DNA from: Ensifer sp. USDA 6670
GTDB taxonomy: Bacteria; Pseudomonadota; Alphaproteobacteria; Rhizobiales; Rhizobiaceae
DNA length: 64,000 bases
Reading direction: 5' to 3'
Assembly: GCA_000421085.1 (NCBI GenBank)
Contig: ATWE01000004.1
Coordinates: 199,218-263,217, forward strand
Part shown: positions 42,382 to 52,757 of the stretch, piece by piece
Layout: each line of letters starts with the position of its first letter
Position numbering within the stretch: position 1 is the first letter of the stretch
Program-made: the position numbers and the translations under genes
The notes under the pieces: model-generated
What the model was told of the DNA's origin: nothing
The model's input: only the letters and a program-made list of their open reading frames with translations
Databases searched by the model: none

Positions 42382-44163
42382 ATGTACAAGGCACCGGTCG
42401 AGGAGATCGCATTCACCCTGAAAAATGTTGCCGGCATGGCCGAGGCTCTCGACGCAGGGACGTTCGGCGAACTCGGCGAGGACCTTGTCGATGCGATCCT
42501 CGGCGAGGCCGGGCGCTTCGCCTCGGAAGAGGTGGCGCCGCTCGGGGATGCGGGCGACCGGCAGGGGTCGCGGCTCGTCGATGGCGCCGTCAAGACGCCG
42601 GAGGGCTGGCGGGAGCTCTACCGCAACTGGATCGCCGGCGGCTGGAACGGTCTGACGGCTCCGGAAGCCTTCGGCGGGCAGAACCTGCCGCACATGTTGC
42701 ACGTCGCCGCCATGGAAATGTGGAACAGCGGCTCAATGGCCTTCGCACTTGCGCCGACGCTCACCATGGGCGCCATCGAAGCGCTCGAGAAGCACGGCAC
42801 CGACGCTCTGAAGGCGACCTTCCTGCCGAAGATGGTGTCGGGCGAATGGATGGGGACCATGAACCTGACCGAGCCGCATGCCGGCTCGGATCTCGGCGCG
42901 CTGAAAACCCGCGCCGAGCGCCGCGACGACGGCACCTATCGCATCCTGGGGCAGAAGATCTTCATCACCTGGGGCGAGCACGATTTCACCGACAATATCG
43001 TCCATCTGGTACTCGCGCGGCTACCCGATGCTCCATCCGGGACGAAGGGCATTTCGCTGTTTCTCGTGCCGAAGTTCCTCGTCAACGAAGACGGCTCGCT
43101 AGGCGAGCGCAACGACGTTTTCTGCCATTCGCTGGAGCACAAGCTCGGCATCCACGGATCGCCGACCTGCACCATGATCTACGGCGACGGGAAATTCGGC
43201 CGCGAGAAGGGGGCGATCGGCTATCTGGTCGGCGAGGAAAACCGTGGTCTCGCCTGCATGTTCACGATGATGAACAATGCGCGGCTTGCCGTCGGCATGC
43301 AGGGCGTCGCGATCGCGGAGGCCGCCACCCAGAAGGCGATCGCCTATGCCAAGGAGCGCACGCAGGGCCGCGCGCCGGGATGGAGCGGCGACGGCATGAG
43401 CCCGATCATCGAGCATCCGGATATTGCCCGCACGCTGCTGACGATGAAGGCGCTGACGCAGGGGTCGCGCGCCATCGCCTATGCCTGCGCCCACGCGGTC
43501 GACATGGCGCATGCCGCGCAAGGGGAGGACGCCCGCCAGTGGCAGGAGCGTTCGAGCCTGCTGACGCCGATCGCCAAGTCCTTCGCCACCGACGCCGGCG
43601 TCGACGTCGCCTCGATGGGCATTCAAGTCCACGGCGGCATGGGCTTTATCGAGGAGACCGGGGCCGCGCGCTATCTCCGCGACGCCCGCATCGCGCCGAT
43701 CTACGAAGGCACAAACGGCATCCAGGCGATCGACCTCGTCACCCGCAAGCTGCCGCTCTCCGATGGCGCACAGGTGCGCGGCTTCATCGCCGAACTCCGA
43801 GAGGTCGCTGCTGCCGTTGCCGCGTCGAACAGGGAAGGCTTCGGCGAAACGGCCGCACGGCTCGATGCAGCGGTCGCGGATCTCGAAGGGGCGACCGACT
43901 GGCTGCTTTCGAGGCTTCGTGACGGAAAGCTTGCCGAGGCGCTTGCCGGCGCGACCGCCTATCAGCGCCTGTTCGGCCTCGCGCTGACCGGAGTCTATCT
44001 CGCCAAAGGCGGTCTCGCCGAAGCCGGTGATGGGGGGCAGGACCGGCGCATTGCACTTTGCCGCTTCGCAGCGGAAAATCTGCTCTCCGAGACGAGCGCG
44101 CTCAAGGACCGTGTCATCAACGGGGCGGAAAGTCTCGCCGCAGCCCGTTCCATACTGGACTGA
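42382..44163 (+). CDS. Acyl-CoA dehydrogenase, long (about 590-residue) type
   Basis: 593 residues. It is a flavoprotein that introduces the alpha-beta double bond into acyl-CoA. Signatures include MNLTEPHAGSDLGALKT (FAD/substrate loop), KIFITWGEHD, the helix ENRGLACMFTMMNNARLAVGMQGVA, GIQVHGGMGFIEETGAARYLRDARI and the catalytic-loop glutamate in APIYEGTNGIQAIDLV. The length and C-terminal four-helix extension place it with the DmdC/FadE-like large enzymes. GGAGGAG lies four bases before ATG 42382. The crotonase gene follows after eight bases. A LiuR-like site upstream suggests control by amino-acid or fatty-acid catabolism. Confidence 0.93.
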   Translation: MYKAPVEEIAFTLKNVAGMAEALDAGTFGELGEDLVDAILGEAGRFASEEVAPLGDAGDRQGSRLVDGAVKTPEGWRELYRNWIAGGWNGLTAPEAFGGQNLPHMLHVAAMEMWNSGSMAFALAPTLTMGAIEALEKHGTDALKATFLPKMVSGEWMGTMNLTEPHAGSDLGALKTRAERRDDGTYRILGQKIFITWGEHDFTDNIVHLVLARLPDAPSGTKGISLFLVPKFLVNEDGSLGERNDVFCHSLEHKLGIHGSPTCTMIYGDGKFGREKGAIGYLVGEENRGLACMFTMMNNARLAVGMQGVAIAEAATQKAIAYAKERTQGRAPGWSGDGMSPIIEHPDIARTLLTMKALTQGSRAIAYACAHAVDMAHAAQGEDARQWQERSSLLTPIAKSFATDAGVDVASMGIQVHGGMGFIEETGAARYLRDARIAPIYEGTNGIQAIDLVTRKLPLSDGAQVRGFIAELREVAAAVAASNREGFGETAARLDAAVADLEGATDWLLSRLRDGKLAEALAGATAYQRLFGLALTGVYLAKGGLAEAGDGGQDRRIALCRFAAENLLSETSALKDRVINGAESLAAARSILD

Positions 44164-44171
44164 GGGGAACC

Positions 44172-44924
44172 ATGACCGACCACGTGCTCGTCGAACGGCC
44201 GGAAGCCTATCCCGGCGTTCAGCTTATCCGGTTCAATCGGCCGGAGAAGAAAAACGCCATCACGCGCCAGATGTACGCCAGGATGACGGAGGCGCTGACT
44301 ACTGCCGGAAAGGATCCCGCCATTCGCGCGATGGCATTCCTCGGAACGGAAGGCTGCTTCTCGGCCGGCAACGACATGGCCGACTTCCTCGCCTTCGCCA
44401 TGGGAGGCAGCATGGGGGGCGAGGTTCTGGATTTTCTGCGGGCGCTTGCCGGCGCGACAAAACCGATCGTTTCCGGCGTCGACGGACTGGCCATCGGCAT
44501 CGGCACGACGATTCACCTCCATTGCGACCTGACGGTCTCCTCCGCCCGCTCGGTGTTCAAGACCCCCTTCGTCGATCTGGCGCTCGTTCCGGAAGCGGCC
44601 TCGAGTCTGATCGCTCCGCGCATCATGGGCCATCAGCGCGCCTTTGCCCTGCTTGCAGCCGGCGAGCCGCTCGACGCTGCCGGTGCGCGCGAAGCCGGGC
44701 TGATCTGGAAGATCGTGGAGGAGGTCGCCGTCGAGGAGGAGACGCTTTCGGCTGCAGCGCGCCTCGCAAAAAAGCCGCCGGAAGCGCTGCGCATTGCCCG
44801 CGACCTCATTCGCGGCGACCGCAGCGATGTGCTTGGCCGGATCGAGGAAGAGGCGAAGCATTTTGCCGCGCAATTGAAAAGCGCCGAGGCGCGTGCCGCA
44901 TTCGAAGCCTTCATGCGCCGGTAG
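44172..44924 (+). CDS. Enoyl-CoA hydratase/isomerase (crotonase) family protein
   Basis: 250 residues. It acts after the acyl-CoA dehydrogenase to hydrate or isomerise the enoyl-CoA. LGTEGCFSAGNDMADF and SGVDGLAIGIGTTIHLHCD supply the oxyanion hole; E141 in LALVPEAASSLI is the probable catalytic acid, while the second glutamate of true hydratases is not evident, so isomerase or other crotonase chemistry is possible. AGGGG lies five bases before ATG 44172. Coupled in operon with the upstream dehydrogenase. The start is clear because longer frames would overlap that gene by over 100 bases. Confidence 0.92.
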   Translation: MTDHVLVERPEAYPGVQLIRFNRPEKKNAITRQMYARMTEALTTAGKDPAIRAMAFLGTEGCFSAGNDMADFLAFAMGGSMGGEVLDFLRALAGATKPIVSGVDGLAIGIGTTIHLHCDLTVSSARSVFKTPFVDLALVPEAASSLIAPRIMGHQRAFALLAAGEPLDAAGAREAGLIWKIVEEVAVEEETLSAAARLAKKPPEALRIARDLIRGDRSDVLGRIEEEAKHFAAQLKSAEARAAFEAFMRR

Positions 44925-44934
44925 GCGGCAAATT

Positions 44935-45035
44935 TGCTACAGCGCCGCGCGTCTTGTCAGACGCGCAAAGGTCGCTGTAGCACTTTGCTGCATGTTTTCG
45001 TCCCTTGATCGGCTACGATCAAAGGAAACATGCAG
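44935..45035 (+). repeat. Composite palindromic repeat (module D plus family A, copy 4), in gap 44925-45291
   Basis: First module: GCTACAGCG, then the nested hairpin GCGCGTCT/AGACGCGC (44947-44966), then CGCTGTAGC, so the outer arms also pair. Second module (44988-45035): CTGCATGTTT and AAACATGCAG enclose TTGATC-GGCTAC-GATCAA. I remember this two-module unit as common in rhizobial genomes. It ends about 255 bases before the chemoreceptor start. The remaining part of the 367-bp gap shows no gene I accept. Confidence 0.75.
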
Positions 45036-45291
45036 GAGGTCGCTTCCGGTCCATCGCGGCTTTGCTTGGATCAATTTTAATCGCTTCTTAAATAGCTCCC
45101 GCTAGCGTCCAGCCGCAGTAGGTCTCCTTCGGCGCCGCAGGAATTGTGCGGCATGCGAGGCCCCCGGCCGCATGAAGCATTGCCGGCTCCGCCTTTGCGG
45201 CATGTCCCATCGTTTTCCCGCCGTCCTTCAAGTCGCTCAGCGGCCGATCCGTCGCGACCGGGAAGATCATCACGAGCTCATCCCGGCGGCG

Positions 45292-47415
45292 ATGCCGCCT
45301 CTTTCAGGGAGCCCCACCTTGTCCAAACGATCGAATCTCATGACGCGCATTCTCGTTGCCGCGTCCTGCGTCGTCGTCGGCGCCTTTGCAGGCTTTTCCG
45401 TCTATATCGACAGTCTCCAGCGCGCCACGACCACGAAAGCAGTGGAGGAGGATATCGCTTCCTCCGGCAATCAGGCAGCGCAAAGCGTCGCCAACTGGCT
45501 GAACGGCCGTGTGACGCTGACCGCGATGGCGGCGGACGCTGCCGGCCAGGTGGCTGACCAAGCGGCCATTCAGGGCGTCCTGAAGAACGACGTGCTGACC
45601 GGCGAATTCATCTCCACCTATGTCGGCGACGAGAGCGGCCAGTTTATGATCTGGCCGGATTCGAAGATGCCCGACGGCTACGATCCGCGCCAGCGCCCGT
45701 GGTATCAGCAGGCGGTGAAGGCCGATGCGCGCGTCCTCACAGAGCCCTATGTGGACGCTTCGAGCGGCGACCTGATCATCAGCGCCGCGGTACCGGTCAG
45801 GCACGAAGGCAAGCTCTACGGTGTGACCGGCAGCGATTTCTCGCTGAAGGCCCTCGTCTCCATGGTCAACGGCATCGATGTCGGAGGCGAAGGCTTTGCG
45901 TTCCTTGCCAACAAGGATGGCCAGATCCTGGTTCATCCGAATGCCAAGCTCGTGACGAAGACGCTCGCCGACGCCTTCCCGGTGGATACGCCGGCGATCG
46001 GCACCGGGATCATGCACACCGAGCTCGACGGCAAGCCGATGCTCGTGAGCTTCGTGCCGGTGAAGGGGCTCCCGTCGGTCGAATGGTATGTCGGCTTCGC
46101 GCTCGATGCGGATGTCGCCTATTCGGCGATCAGCCAGTTCCGCGTCGCCGCGACGATCGCCACGATCCTGGCGGTCGGCGCCATGATCGCCTTTCTCGCG
46201 ACGCTTCTGAGCCGCCTCGTCATTCGTCCGGTAACCGACATGACCGGTGCAATGGAGAAGCTCGCAGCCGGCAGTCTCGACGTTACGATTCCGGGTGAAG
46301 AGCGGAGCGACCAGATCGGGTCGATGGCGGCGGCTGTCGCCGTTTTCCGCGCCAATGCGGTCGAACGGAAGCGCCTCGAAGACGAGGCCGATTCCAACCG
46401 TTCGCTGTCGGAGCGCGAGCGCCTCGAGCGCGAGGCGCAGAAGACCCGCGATGCCGCCGAGGTTCAGCACGCGGTCGATGCGCTGGCCACGGGCCTCGGC
46501 CGGCTGGCCGATGGCGATCTCGCCTATCGGATCGGAAGTCCCTTTGCCGATCGCCTGGATCGCCTCCGGGAAGACTTCAACAATTCGGTCGCCAAGCTGC
46601 ACGACACGCTTTGCGCAGTCGGCGCGAATGCCCGGGCGATCGATGCGGGTGCGAGCGAAATCCGTTCGGCCGCCGACGACCTTGCACGCCGCACCGAACA
46701 ACAGGCGGCATCCGTCGAAGAAACGGCCGCTGCGCTCGAGGAGATCACGACCACCGTCCGCGATTCCGCCCACCGGGCCGAGGAAGTCGGTGCGCTGGTC
46801 GCCCGCACCCGTGCCGGTGCGGAGAAGTCCGGCGAAGTGGTGCAGAATGCGGTCGAAGCCATGCATGCCATCGAGAAGTCGTCCGGAGAAATCTCGAACA
46901 TCATCGGCGTCATCGACGACATCGCCTTCCAGACCAATCTCCTGGCGCTGAATGCCGGCGTCGAAGCGGCACGGGCCGGCGAGGCGGGCAAGGGTTTCGC
47001 GGTAGTCGCCCAGGAGGTGCGCGAACTCGCCCAACGCTCGGCCAATGCCGCCAAGGAAATCAAGGCGCTGATCACCACCTCGGGCGAGCAGGTGCATTCC
47101 GGCGTGACGCTGGTCGGCGATACCGGACGAGCGCTGCAGGCGATCGTCGCCGAGGTGCAGGAGATCAACAAGCACGTAAGCGCGATCGTCACGGCGACGC
47201 GCGAGCAGTCGACCGGTCTCCAGGAGATCAATACGGCCGTCAACACAATGGACCAGGGCACCCAGCAGAATGCCGCTATGGTCGAGCAGCAGACGGCCGC
47301 GAGCCACGGTCTCGCATCCGAGGCAGCGGCGCTCAACGCGCTGCTCGCCCAGTTCATCCTGGGCGAGGCGCAAGCGGCCTCCTACCAGGCCATGAGCCGC
47401 CGCCGCGCAGCCTGA
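45292..47415 (+). CDS. mcpU: Methyl-accepting chemotaxis protein, McpU-like (dCache sensor)
   Basis: 707 residues from ATG 45292. It has a membrane helix near 20-39, a periplasmic double-Cache domain with [21 protein letters not shown] and YVDASSGDL, a second helix near 290-312, HAMP modules, and a signalling tip [27 protein letters not shown]. With this start the two Cache aspartates are D155 and D182, the residues I recall as ligand contacts in S. meliloti McpU, an amino-acid receptor; that match is the reason for the symbol. TTG 45319, with AGGGAG upstream, is a stronger ribosome-binding context and could be the true start. It acts at cell poles with CheA/CheW, none of which are nearby. 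Confidence 0.9.
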   Translation: MPPLSGSPTLSKRSNLMTRILVAASCVVVGAFAGFSVYIDSLQRATTTKAVEEDIASSGNQAAQSVANWLNGRVTLTAMAADAAGQVADQAAIQGVLKNDVLTGEFISTYVGDESGQFMIWPDSKMPDGYDPRQRPWYQQAVKADARVLTEPYVDASSGDLIISAAVPVRHEGKLYGVTGSDFSLKALVSMVNGIDVGGEGFAFLANKDGQILVHPNAKLVTKTLADAFPVDTPAIGTGIMHTELDGKPMLVSFVPVKGLPSVEWYVGFALDADVAYSAISQFRVAATIATILAVGAMIAFLATLLSRLVIRPVTDMTGAMEKLAAGSLDVTIPGEERSDQIGSMAAAVAVFRANAVERKRLEDEADSNRSLSERERLEREAQKTRDAAEVQHAVDALATGLGRLADGDLAYRIGSPFADRLDRLREDFNNSVAKLHDTLCAVGANARAIDAGASEIRSAADDLARRTEQQAASVEETAAALEEITTTVRDSAHRAEEVGALVARTRAGAEKSGEVVQNAVEAMHAIEKSSGEISNIIGVIDDIAFQTNLLALNAGVEAARAGEAGKGFAVVAQEVRELAQRSANAAKEIKALITTSGEQVHSGVTLVGDTGRALQAIVAEVQEINKHVSAIVTATREQSTGLQEINTAVNTMDQGTQQNAAMVEQQTAASHGLASEAAALNALLAQFILGEAQAASYQAMSRRRAA

Positions 47416-47469
47416 CGGCAATTCAAAAAAGTGTGCAGCGGTTTCCGTCTGGAATCGTTAAACTAACGA

Positions 47470-47496
47470 GGCCCGGTTCATCGCCGGGCCTTTTTT
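47470..47496 (+). terminator. Rho-independent terminator of the chemoreceptor gene
   Basis: GGCCCGG (47470-47476), a seven-base loop and CCGGGCC (47484-47490) are followed by TTTTTT (47491-47496). It begins 54 bases after the stop codon. Its T-run overlaps the last two bases of the converging RNA methyltransferase gene. Confidence 0.95.
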
Positions 47497-48742
47497 ATTT
47501 TTCGAGTGTCGCTACCGTTTCCACATGCGCCGACCAGAGGAACTGGTCGATCGGCGTCACTCCCGTGATGCGGTAACCGGCCGCGGTCAGGATCGAAAGG
47601 TCCCTCGCGAGCGTCACCGGATTGCAGGAGACGGCGGCGACCTTCTTCACGCCGGATCGGGCAAGCTCGTGACATTGCGGTTCGGCGCCGGCGCGGGGCG
47701 GGTCGAAGACCACGGCGTCGAAGGCTTTCAATTCCTGCGCCATCATCGGCCGGCGGAACAGATCGCGCTTCTCGGCGGTCACCGGCTTCAGCCCCTGGGT
47801 GTTGCGCGCGGCGAAATCCAGCGCCTTCACTGCCCTGTCATCGCCTTCGACCGCGTGAACGCGCGCCGTTCGTGCAATCCTCAGCGCAAAAGTGCCGATG
47901 CCGGCGAAAAGGTCGGCGACCCGCTTCGCCTTGCCGACGTGAGCCAGCACCAGCTTCGCCATGGCGTCTTCGGCGGGGCGCGTCGCCTGGGTAAAGGCGC
48001 CGGGCGGCGGCGAGACCGTTATGCCGGCGAAATCGATCGCAGGCTTGAGCGGCTCGACGACGATTTCGCCATTCAAGCTGACGCGCGCGATGCCCCGCTC
48101 GCCAAGAACAGCATCGACGGTCGAGCGCCGCTGCGGGTCGCTGAGCTTCAGTCCCTCGAAGGCGAGATCGAGGCCCGTATCGGTTTCGAGCACGGTGATA
48201 CGGAATGGTTCGGCGCTCGACGCCATGGCCGCGGCGATCTTGCGGATGGTCGCCAGCCGCGAGACGATGCCCGGGCTGGTGATGGGACATTCGCCGATCG
48301 AAACGATATGATGGCTCTGCATCTGGTTATAGCCGAGCAGCAGTTCCTTTTCCGTCCGCCGGGCTGTGAAAACGGCACGGCGACGATCGCCGGGCCGTGC
48401 AATGATCAGCGGAGCGACCTCCGGCGTCAGGCCCTTCGACCTCAAGGCGTCGATGACGAGATTGCGCTTGAAGGCGTGGTAGAGCGCGTCGGATGCGTGC
48501 TGCAGCGTGCAGCCGCCGCACGTCCCGTTGACGCCGTCCGGCCCGAAATGCCGGCATGGCGGCTCGACCCGCTCCGGGGAAGCCTTCTTCAGCGAGATCA
48601 GCGTGCCGTTCGCCTTGTCGACTGCGAGCGAGACGATCTCGCCGGGGAGCGTGAACGGTGCGAAGACGGGGCCGGCTTCCGTCCGAGCGACGCCGTCGCC
48701 TTGGGCGCCGAGACGATCGATGGTCACGATCCCGGTGCTCAT
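47495..48742 (-). CDS. TrmA/RlmD-family RNA (uracil-5-)methyltransferase
   Basis: 415 residues. An N-terminal TRAM-like domain (VTIDRLGAQGDGVART) is followed by the 4Fe-4S cysteine set C63, C75 and C78 (CRHFGPDGVNGTCGGC), with the fourth Cys in IGECPI. The SAM domain carries VADLFAGIGTFAL, VFDPPRAGAEPQ and the SCNP motif (VSCNPVTLARDL) with the catalytic cysteine. The target uridine (23S rRNA or tRNA) is not decidable from sequence. The start overlaps the stop of tlyA by four bases, and the gene is the last of the dxs-tlyA operon. Confidence 0.9.
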   Translation of the reverse strand: MSTGIVTIDRLGAQGDGVARTEAGPVFAPFTLPGEIVSLAVDKANGTLISLKKASPERVEPPCRHFGPDGVNGTCGGCTLQHASDALYHAFKRNLVIDALRSKGLTPEVAPLIIARPGDRRRAVFTARRTEKELLLGYNQMQSHHIVSIGECPITSPGIVSRLATIRKIAAAMASSAEPFRITVLETDTGLDLAFEGLKLSDPQRRSTVDAVLGERGIARVSLNGEIVVEPLKPAIDFAGITVSPPPGAFTQATRPAEDAMAKLVLAHVGKAKRVADLFAGIGTFALRIARTARVHAVEGDDRAVKALDFAARNTQGLKPVTAEKRDLFRRPMMAQELKAFDAVVFDPPRAGAEPQCHELARSGVKKVAAVSCNPVTLARDLSILTAAGYRITGVTPIDQFLWSAHVETVATLEK

Positions 48743-49494
48743 GGCTTGCGCCCCGCCAGAAGAAATTCGCTGTTGCCGTCACCGCCGGCAATGGGCGAGG
48801 GGATCAGGCCGAGGCTTCGCCAGCCCATGTCCTCGACGAGCCACCGCTCGAGTTCGGCTGCCACCGCCGGAGCGCTCTCCGGATCCTTCAGCAGCCCGGC
48901 CTTGCTTATCGCATCGCGGCCGGCCTCGAACTGCGGCTTGACGAGCAGGATGCAGCAGGCGCCCGGTTCCGCCAGGGCGAGGGCCGGCGGCAGCGCCAGC
49001 TTCAGCGAAATGAAGGAGACGTCCGAGACGATGAAGGTGATGGCGCGCTCACCGATGTCGCCGCGGGTCATGGACCGGGCATTCAGGCCTTCTATATTCG
49101 TCACGCGCGGGTCTTCGGCGACGCGCGGATGGATCTGACCGTGGCCGACATCGACGGCGACCACATGGGCGGCACCACGCTTAAGCAGCACCTCGGTAAA
49201 GCCGCCGGTCGACGCCCCGACGTCGAGACAGGTCTGATCCGATGGATCGAGGCCGAAATGATCGAGCGCCGCGACGAGTTTCAGTGCCGCACGCGAAACA
49301 TAATCCTGCGCCGGATCGTCAATGGTGAGCGTAACGCTTTGCGCGAAGGTCGAGGCCGGCTTGGTCACGGTGCGGCCGTCGACCTTCACGGTTCCCCGCT
49401 GGATCGCGTCGCGGGCGCGGGCGCGGCTGGCCACCAAGCCCCTGTTCAGGAGCAATTGATCGAGGCGGATCGTCATCTGTGTATCTTGGGACAT
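48739..49494 (-). CDS. tlyA: TlyA family rRNA (cytidine-2'-O)-methyltransferase
   Basis: 251 residues. An S4 RNA-binding domain at the N-terminus (IRLDQLLLNRGLVASRARARDAIQRGTVKVDG) precedes a FtsJ-like SAM methyltransferase domain with CLDVGASTGGFTEVLLKRGA, VVAVDVGHGQ and LLVKPQFEAGRD. TlyA proteins methylate the 2'-OH of ribosomal cytidines and have also been called haemolysins. ATG 49494 is used; an internal ATG at codon 7 is possible. It lies 51 bases after dxs and overlaps the next gene by four bases. Confidence 0.93.
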   Translation of the reverse strand: MSQDTQMTIRLDQLLLNRGLVASRARARDAIQRGTVKVDGRTVTKPASTFAQSVTLTIDDPAQDYVSRAALKLVAALDHFGLDPSDQTCLDVGASTGGFTEVLLKRGAAHVVAVDVGHGQIHPRVAEDPRVTNIEGLNARSMTRGDIGERAITFIVSDVSFISLKLALPPALALAEPGACCILLVKPQFEAGRDAISKAGLLKDPESAPAVAAELERWLVEDMGWRSLGLIPSPIAGGDGNSEFLLAGRKP

Positions 49495-49545
49495 GGGCCG
49501 TCATCGCGCGTCCCGCCGCGCAATGCAAGCGAACTCTTGGACGGC

Positions 49546-51483
49546 TCAGCCGGCGGCGCCGAGGCCGACGCCGTGCTTCTGGCCGAGTGCCTTGAAGACG
49601 GTGGATACGATGCCGGCACGGTCGAGGCCGGCACGGGCATACATCGCTTCCGGTTTGGCCTGCTCCATCCATATGTCGGGCATGACCATGGGGCGCACCT
49701 TCAGGCCGCCGTCGACAAGGCCTTCTTCCGCCAGGAACTGCAGCACGTGGCTTGCGAAACCGCCGACCGCCCCTTCCTCGATGGTGATCAGCACCTCGTG
49801 ATGGCGGGCAAGCTGGCGGATGAGATCATGATCGAGCGGCTTGGCGAAGCGGGCGTCGGCGACGGTCGTCGAGAGGCCGGCGGCATCCAGGTCTTCCGCC
49901 GCCAGCAGACAGTCGGCGAGCCGTGTGCCGAAGGAAAGCAGCGCCACCTTGCTCCCCTGCTTGACGATCCGGCCCTTGCCGATCGCCAGGATCTCGCCGC
50001 GCTCCGGCAGTTCGACGCCGACGCCTTCGCCGCGCGGATAGCGGAACGAAATAGGACCCTCGTCGTAGGCCGCGGCGGTGCGCACCATATGCTTCAGCTC
50101 CGCCTCGTCGGCCGCCGCCATGACGACGAAGCCCGGCAGTGTCGCGAGATAGGTCGTGTCGAAGGAGCCGGCATGGGTCGGCCCGTCGGCGCCGACGAAA
50201 CCGGCGCGGTCGATCGGAAAGCGGACCGGCAGACCCTGGATGGCCACGTCATGGACAACCTGGTCATAGGCGCGCTGCAGGAAGGTGGAATAAAGCGCCG
50301 CAAAAGGCTTGTATCCCTCCGCCGCAAGGCCGGCCGCGAAGGTCACGGCATGCTGCTCGGCTATGCCGACATCGAAGCAGCGCGAGGGATGCACCGCCGC
50401 GAACTTGTCGAGGCCCGTCCCGGACGGCATGGCGGCAGTGATCGCGATGATCTTGTCGTCGAGGCTTGCCTCCTGCGTGAGCGCGTCCGCGAAGACGGAG
50501 GTATAGGCGGGGGCGTTGGGTTTCGCTTTCGCCTGAGCCCCGGTAATCACGTCGAATTTGTTGACGCCATGATACTTGTCGGCCGCAGCTTCGGCCGGCG
50601 GATAGCCCTTGCCCTTCTGCGTGACCACATGGATCAGGACCGGGCCTTTCGCATTGTCGCGAACGTTGCGCAGGACGGGAAGCAGGTGGTCGAAGGAGTG
50701 TCCGTCGATCGGGCCGATATGGTAGAAACCCATTTCCTCGAAGAGCGTGCCGCCCGTGACGTAGCCGCGGGCATGCTCCACTGCGCGGGTGATCGCCCGG
50801 TCGACGGTCTTGCCGAGATAGGCGGTGAGTTTCTTGCCGACCTCGCGAATGCCCATATAGGTGCGCCCGGAGGCGAGCCGCGCCAGATAGGCGCTCATCG
50901 CGCCGGTCGGCGGTGCGATCGACATGTCGTTGTCGTTGAGAATGACGATGAGGCGCGCATCGAGCGCGCCGGCGTTGTTGAGCGCTTCGAAGGCCATCCC
51001 GGCCGACATCGCGCCGTCGCCGATCACCGCGATCACATTGCGGCTCTTGCCGTCGAGTTCGGCGGCGACAGCCATGCCGAGACCGGCCGAGATCGAGGTG
51101 GACGAATGTGCTGCGCCGAAGGGGTCGTATTCGCTTTCCGCCCGCCGGGTGAAGCCCGAGAGCCCGTCTTCCTGGCGCAATGTGCGGATGCGATCGCGCC
51201 GACCGGTCAGGATCTTGTGCGGATAGCATTGGTGTCCGACATCGAAGATCAAACGATCCTGCGGCGTGTCGAAGATCTTGTGGATGGCGATCGTCAATTC
51301 GACGACACCGAGGCCCGCGCCCAGATGCCCCCCGGTGCGCGACACGGCATCGACCATCTCGGCCCGCAATTCAGCCGCCAGCTGCGGCAGGTCCCTGTCG
51401 TCGATCTTCTTCAGATCGTCGGGATATTCGACCTTATCGAGCAGGGGAGTCGCCGGCATCGGATTGGTTGGCAGTTGTGTCAC
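49546..51483 (-). CDS. dxs: 1-deoxy-D-xylulose-5-phosphate synthase
   Basis: 645 residues from GTG 51483. DXS condenses pyruvate and glyceraldehyde-3-phosphate, using thiamine diphosphate, as the first step of the MEP isoprenoid pathway and of thiamine/pyridoxal synthesis. [48 protein letters not shown] (ThDP motif), [13 protein letters not shown] and [17 protein letters not shown] (catalytic Glu) are all present. GTG 51483 has GAGG nine bases upstream; an in-frame ATG at 51522 adds 13 non-family residues. First gene of the dxs-tlyA-RNA methyltransferase operon. ispE in this window (6655-7560) belongs to the same pathway. Confidence 0.97.
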   Translation of the reverse strand: MTQLPTNPMPATPLLDKVEYPDDLKKIDDRDLPQLAAELRAEMVDAVSRTGGHLGAGLGVVELTIAIHKIFDTPQDRLIFDVGHQCYPHKILTGRRDRIRTLRQEDGLSGFTRRAESEYDPFGAAHSSTSISAGLGMAVAAELDGKSRNVIAVIGDGAMSAGMAFEALNNAGALDARLIVILNDNDMSIAPPTGAMSAYLARLASGRTYMGIREVGKKLTAYLGKTVDRAITRAVEHARGYVTGGTLFEEMGFYHIGPIDGHSFDHLLPVLRNVRDNAKGPVLIHVVTQKGKGYPPAEAAADKYHGVNKFDVITGAQAKAKPNAPAYTSVFADALTQEASLDDKIIAITAAMPSGTGLDKFAAVHPSRCFDVGIAEQHAVTFAAGLAAEGYKPFAALYSTFLQRAYDQVVHDVAIQGLPVRFPIDRAGFVGADGPTHAGSFDTTYLATLPGFVVMAAADEAELKHMVRTAAAYDEGPISFRYPRGEGVGVELPERGEILAIGKGRIVKQGSKVALLSFGTRLADCLLAAEDLDAAGLSTTVADARFAKPLDHDLIRQLARHHEVLITIEEGAVGGFASHVLQFLAEEGLVDGGLKVRPMVMPDIWMEQAKPEAMYARAGLDRAGIVSTVFKALGQKHGVGLGAAG

Positions 51484-51604
51484 GCTGCATGCCTCAGGCG
51501 CGCCGGAGATAGGCGCGCGCATTGTTGATGGGTCGTCGGAACGGCTCTTTATTAGAGGTAATCGCCGTTGAATGCAAAATTAGGCTTTCCTGCGGCTTCA
51601 ACCA

Positions 51605-51653
51605 AGAGCGGGATGAGGAAAACCTGCGCGGTTTTCCGCCGCATCGCGATCCA
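51605..51653 (+). repeat. Palindromic repeat family B, copy 2
   Basis: AGAGCGGGATGAGGAAAAC, then GCGGTTTTCCGCC, then GCATCGCGATCCA. Same orientation and word order as 4446-4496. It lies in the 196-bp gap between the dxs start (51483) and the pirin stop (51680), so the dxs promoter must be nearby; the rest of the gap has no clear feature. Confidence 0.7.
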
Positions 51654-51679
51654 ACGCCTGAAAACGAGCTTAACGGAGA

Positions 51680-52603
51680 TCAGCTTGCAGGCAAGGGTAT
51701 GAACTCCTCCTCGTCTCCCGGCACGATATCGAAGCGTCCCGTGCGCCATTCTTCCTTTGCCTTGTCGATCCGCTCCTTGGAGGAGGAAACGAAGTTCCAC
51801 CAGATATGCCGCGGCGAACCGAGCGCTGCCCCGCCGAAGAGCATCACATGACAGCCTGCAGGCCCCGCGGTGATGGTAATTTCGTCGCCGGGACGAAAGA
51901 CGAGGAGCTGATTGTTGTCGAAATGGTCGCCGGCGATGATCGCTTCGCCGGAAAGGATGTAGAGCGCCCGCTCTTCCCAATTGGCCGCGAAAGGCGCGCT
52001 CTTCCCGGGCTCGATCATGAGGTCGACATAGATCGTATCGGTGAAGGTGGAGACGGGCGAAGCCGCCCCTTCGAACTGGCCGATGACGACGCGCGCGCGA
52101 ACCCCGCCGTCGGCAAGATGCGGCAGCATACGCTCCTCGGTATGCGCGAAGACCGGATCGATCTCCTCCATGGCGTCGGGCAGCGCCAGCCAGGTCTGCA
52201 GCCCTGAAAGCGAGCGTTCGTGCCCGCGCTGGTTTTCGGGCGAGCGCTCCGAATGCACGATGCCGCGCCCGGCGGTCATAAGGTTCACGTCGCCCGGGCG
52301 AATGACCATTTCCGTGCCGAGGCTGTCGCGGTGCTTGATTTCGCCATCGAACAGGTAGGTGACGGTCGAAAGCCCGATATGCGGATGCGGCCGGACGTCG
52401 ATCGCCTGGCCGGCACGCAGCAGCGCCGGGCCCATCCGGTCGAAGAAGATGAAAGGACCGACGAGCCGGCGCTTTGCGGTCGGCAGCGCCCGCCTGACCT
52501 GCAGTCCGCCGATATCGCTGGTGCGCGGGATGATCAGATGCCCGATTGCGTCGCAGGCGGGCTTGTCGCCGGCGAGCGGATCGGGACCGGGAAAGAAGGA
52601 CAT
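51680..52603 (-). CDS. Pirin family protein
   Basis: 307 residues from ATG 52603. Pirins are bicupin proteins, some of which oxidise quercetin. The N-terminal cupin has the metal-binding set VRPHPHIGLSTVTYLFDGE, with RDSLG and HSERS further on, and the block FDRMGPA; a second, less conserved cupin follows (YVDLMIEPG, RALYILSGEAIIAGDHF). GGAG is nine bases upstream of ATG 52603, whereas the next upstream ATG (52627) has no ribosome-binding site. It lies between xseB and dxs, which are closer neighbours in other rhizobia as I remember them. Confidence 0.92.
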   Translation of the reverse strand: MSFFPGPDPLAGDKPACDAIGHLIIPRTSDIGGLQVRRALPTAKRRLVGPFIFFDRMGPALLRAGQAIDVRPHPHIGLSTVTYLFDGEIKHRDSLGTEMVIRPGDVNLMTAGRGIVHSERSPENQRGHERSLSGLQTWLALPDAMEEIDPVFAHTEERMLPHLADGGVRARVVIGQFEGAASPVSTFTDTIYVDLMIEPGKSAPFAANWEERALYILSGEAIIAGDHFDNNQLLVFRPGDEITITAGPAGCHVMLFGGAALGSPRHIWWNFVSSSKERIDKAKEEWRTGRFDIVPGDEEEFIPLPAS

Positions 52604-52757
52604 GGCAGGCGCTCCGGTTGGTGGCATTCACTGAAGATACCGTCACTGCTTCCGGTTCGGTAGCGGCAATCGGGCGACGGAGCGTTTCCTCTACGGGGTA
52701 AGAACGAAGCCCGCGGTCAAAACGGGGGAAGGTGCCGGCAGGCGGATGAGGCGCTCA

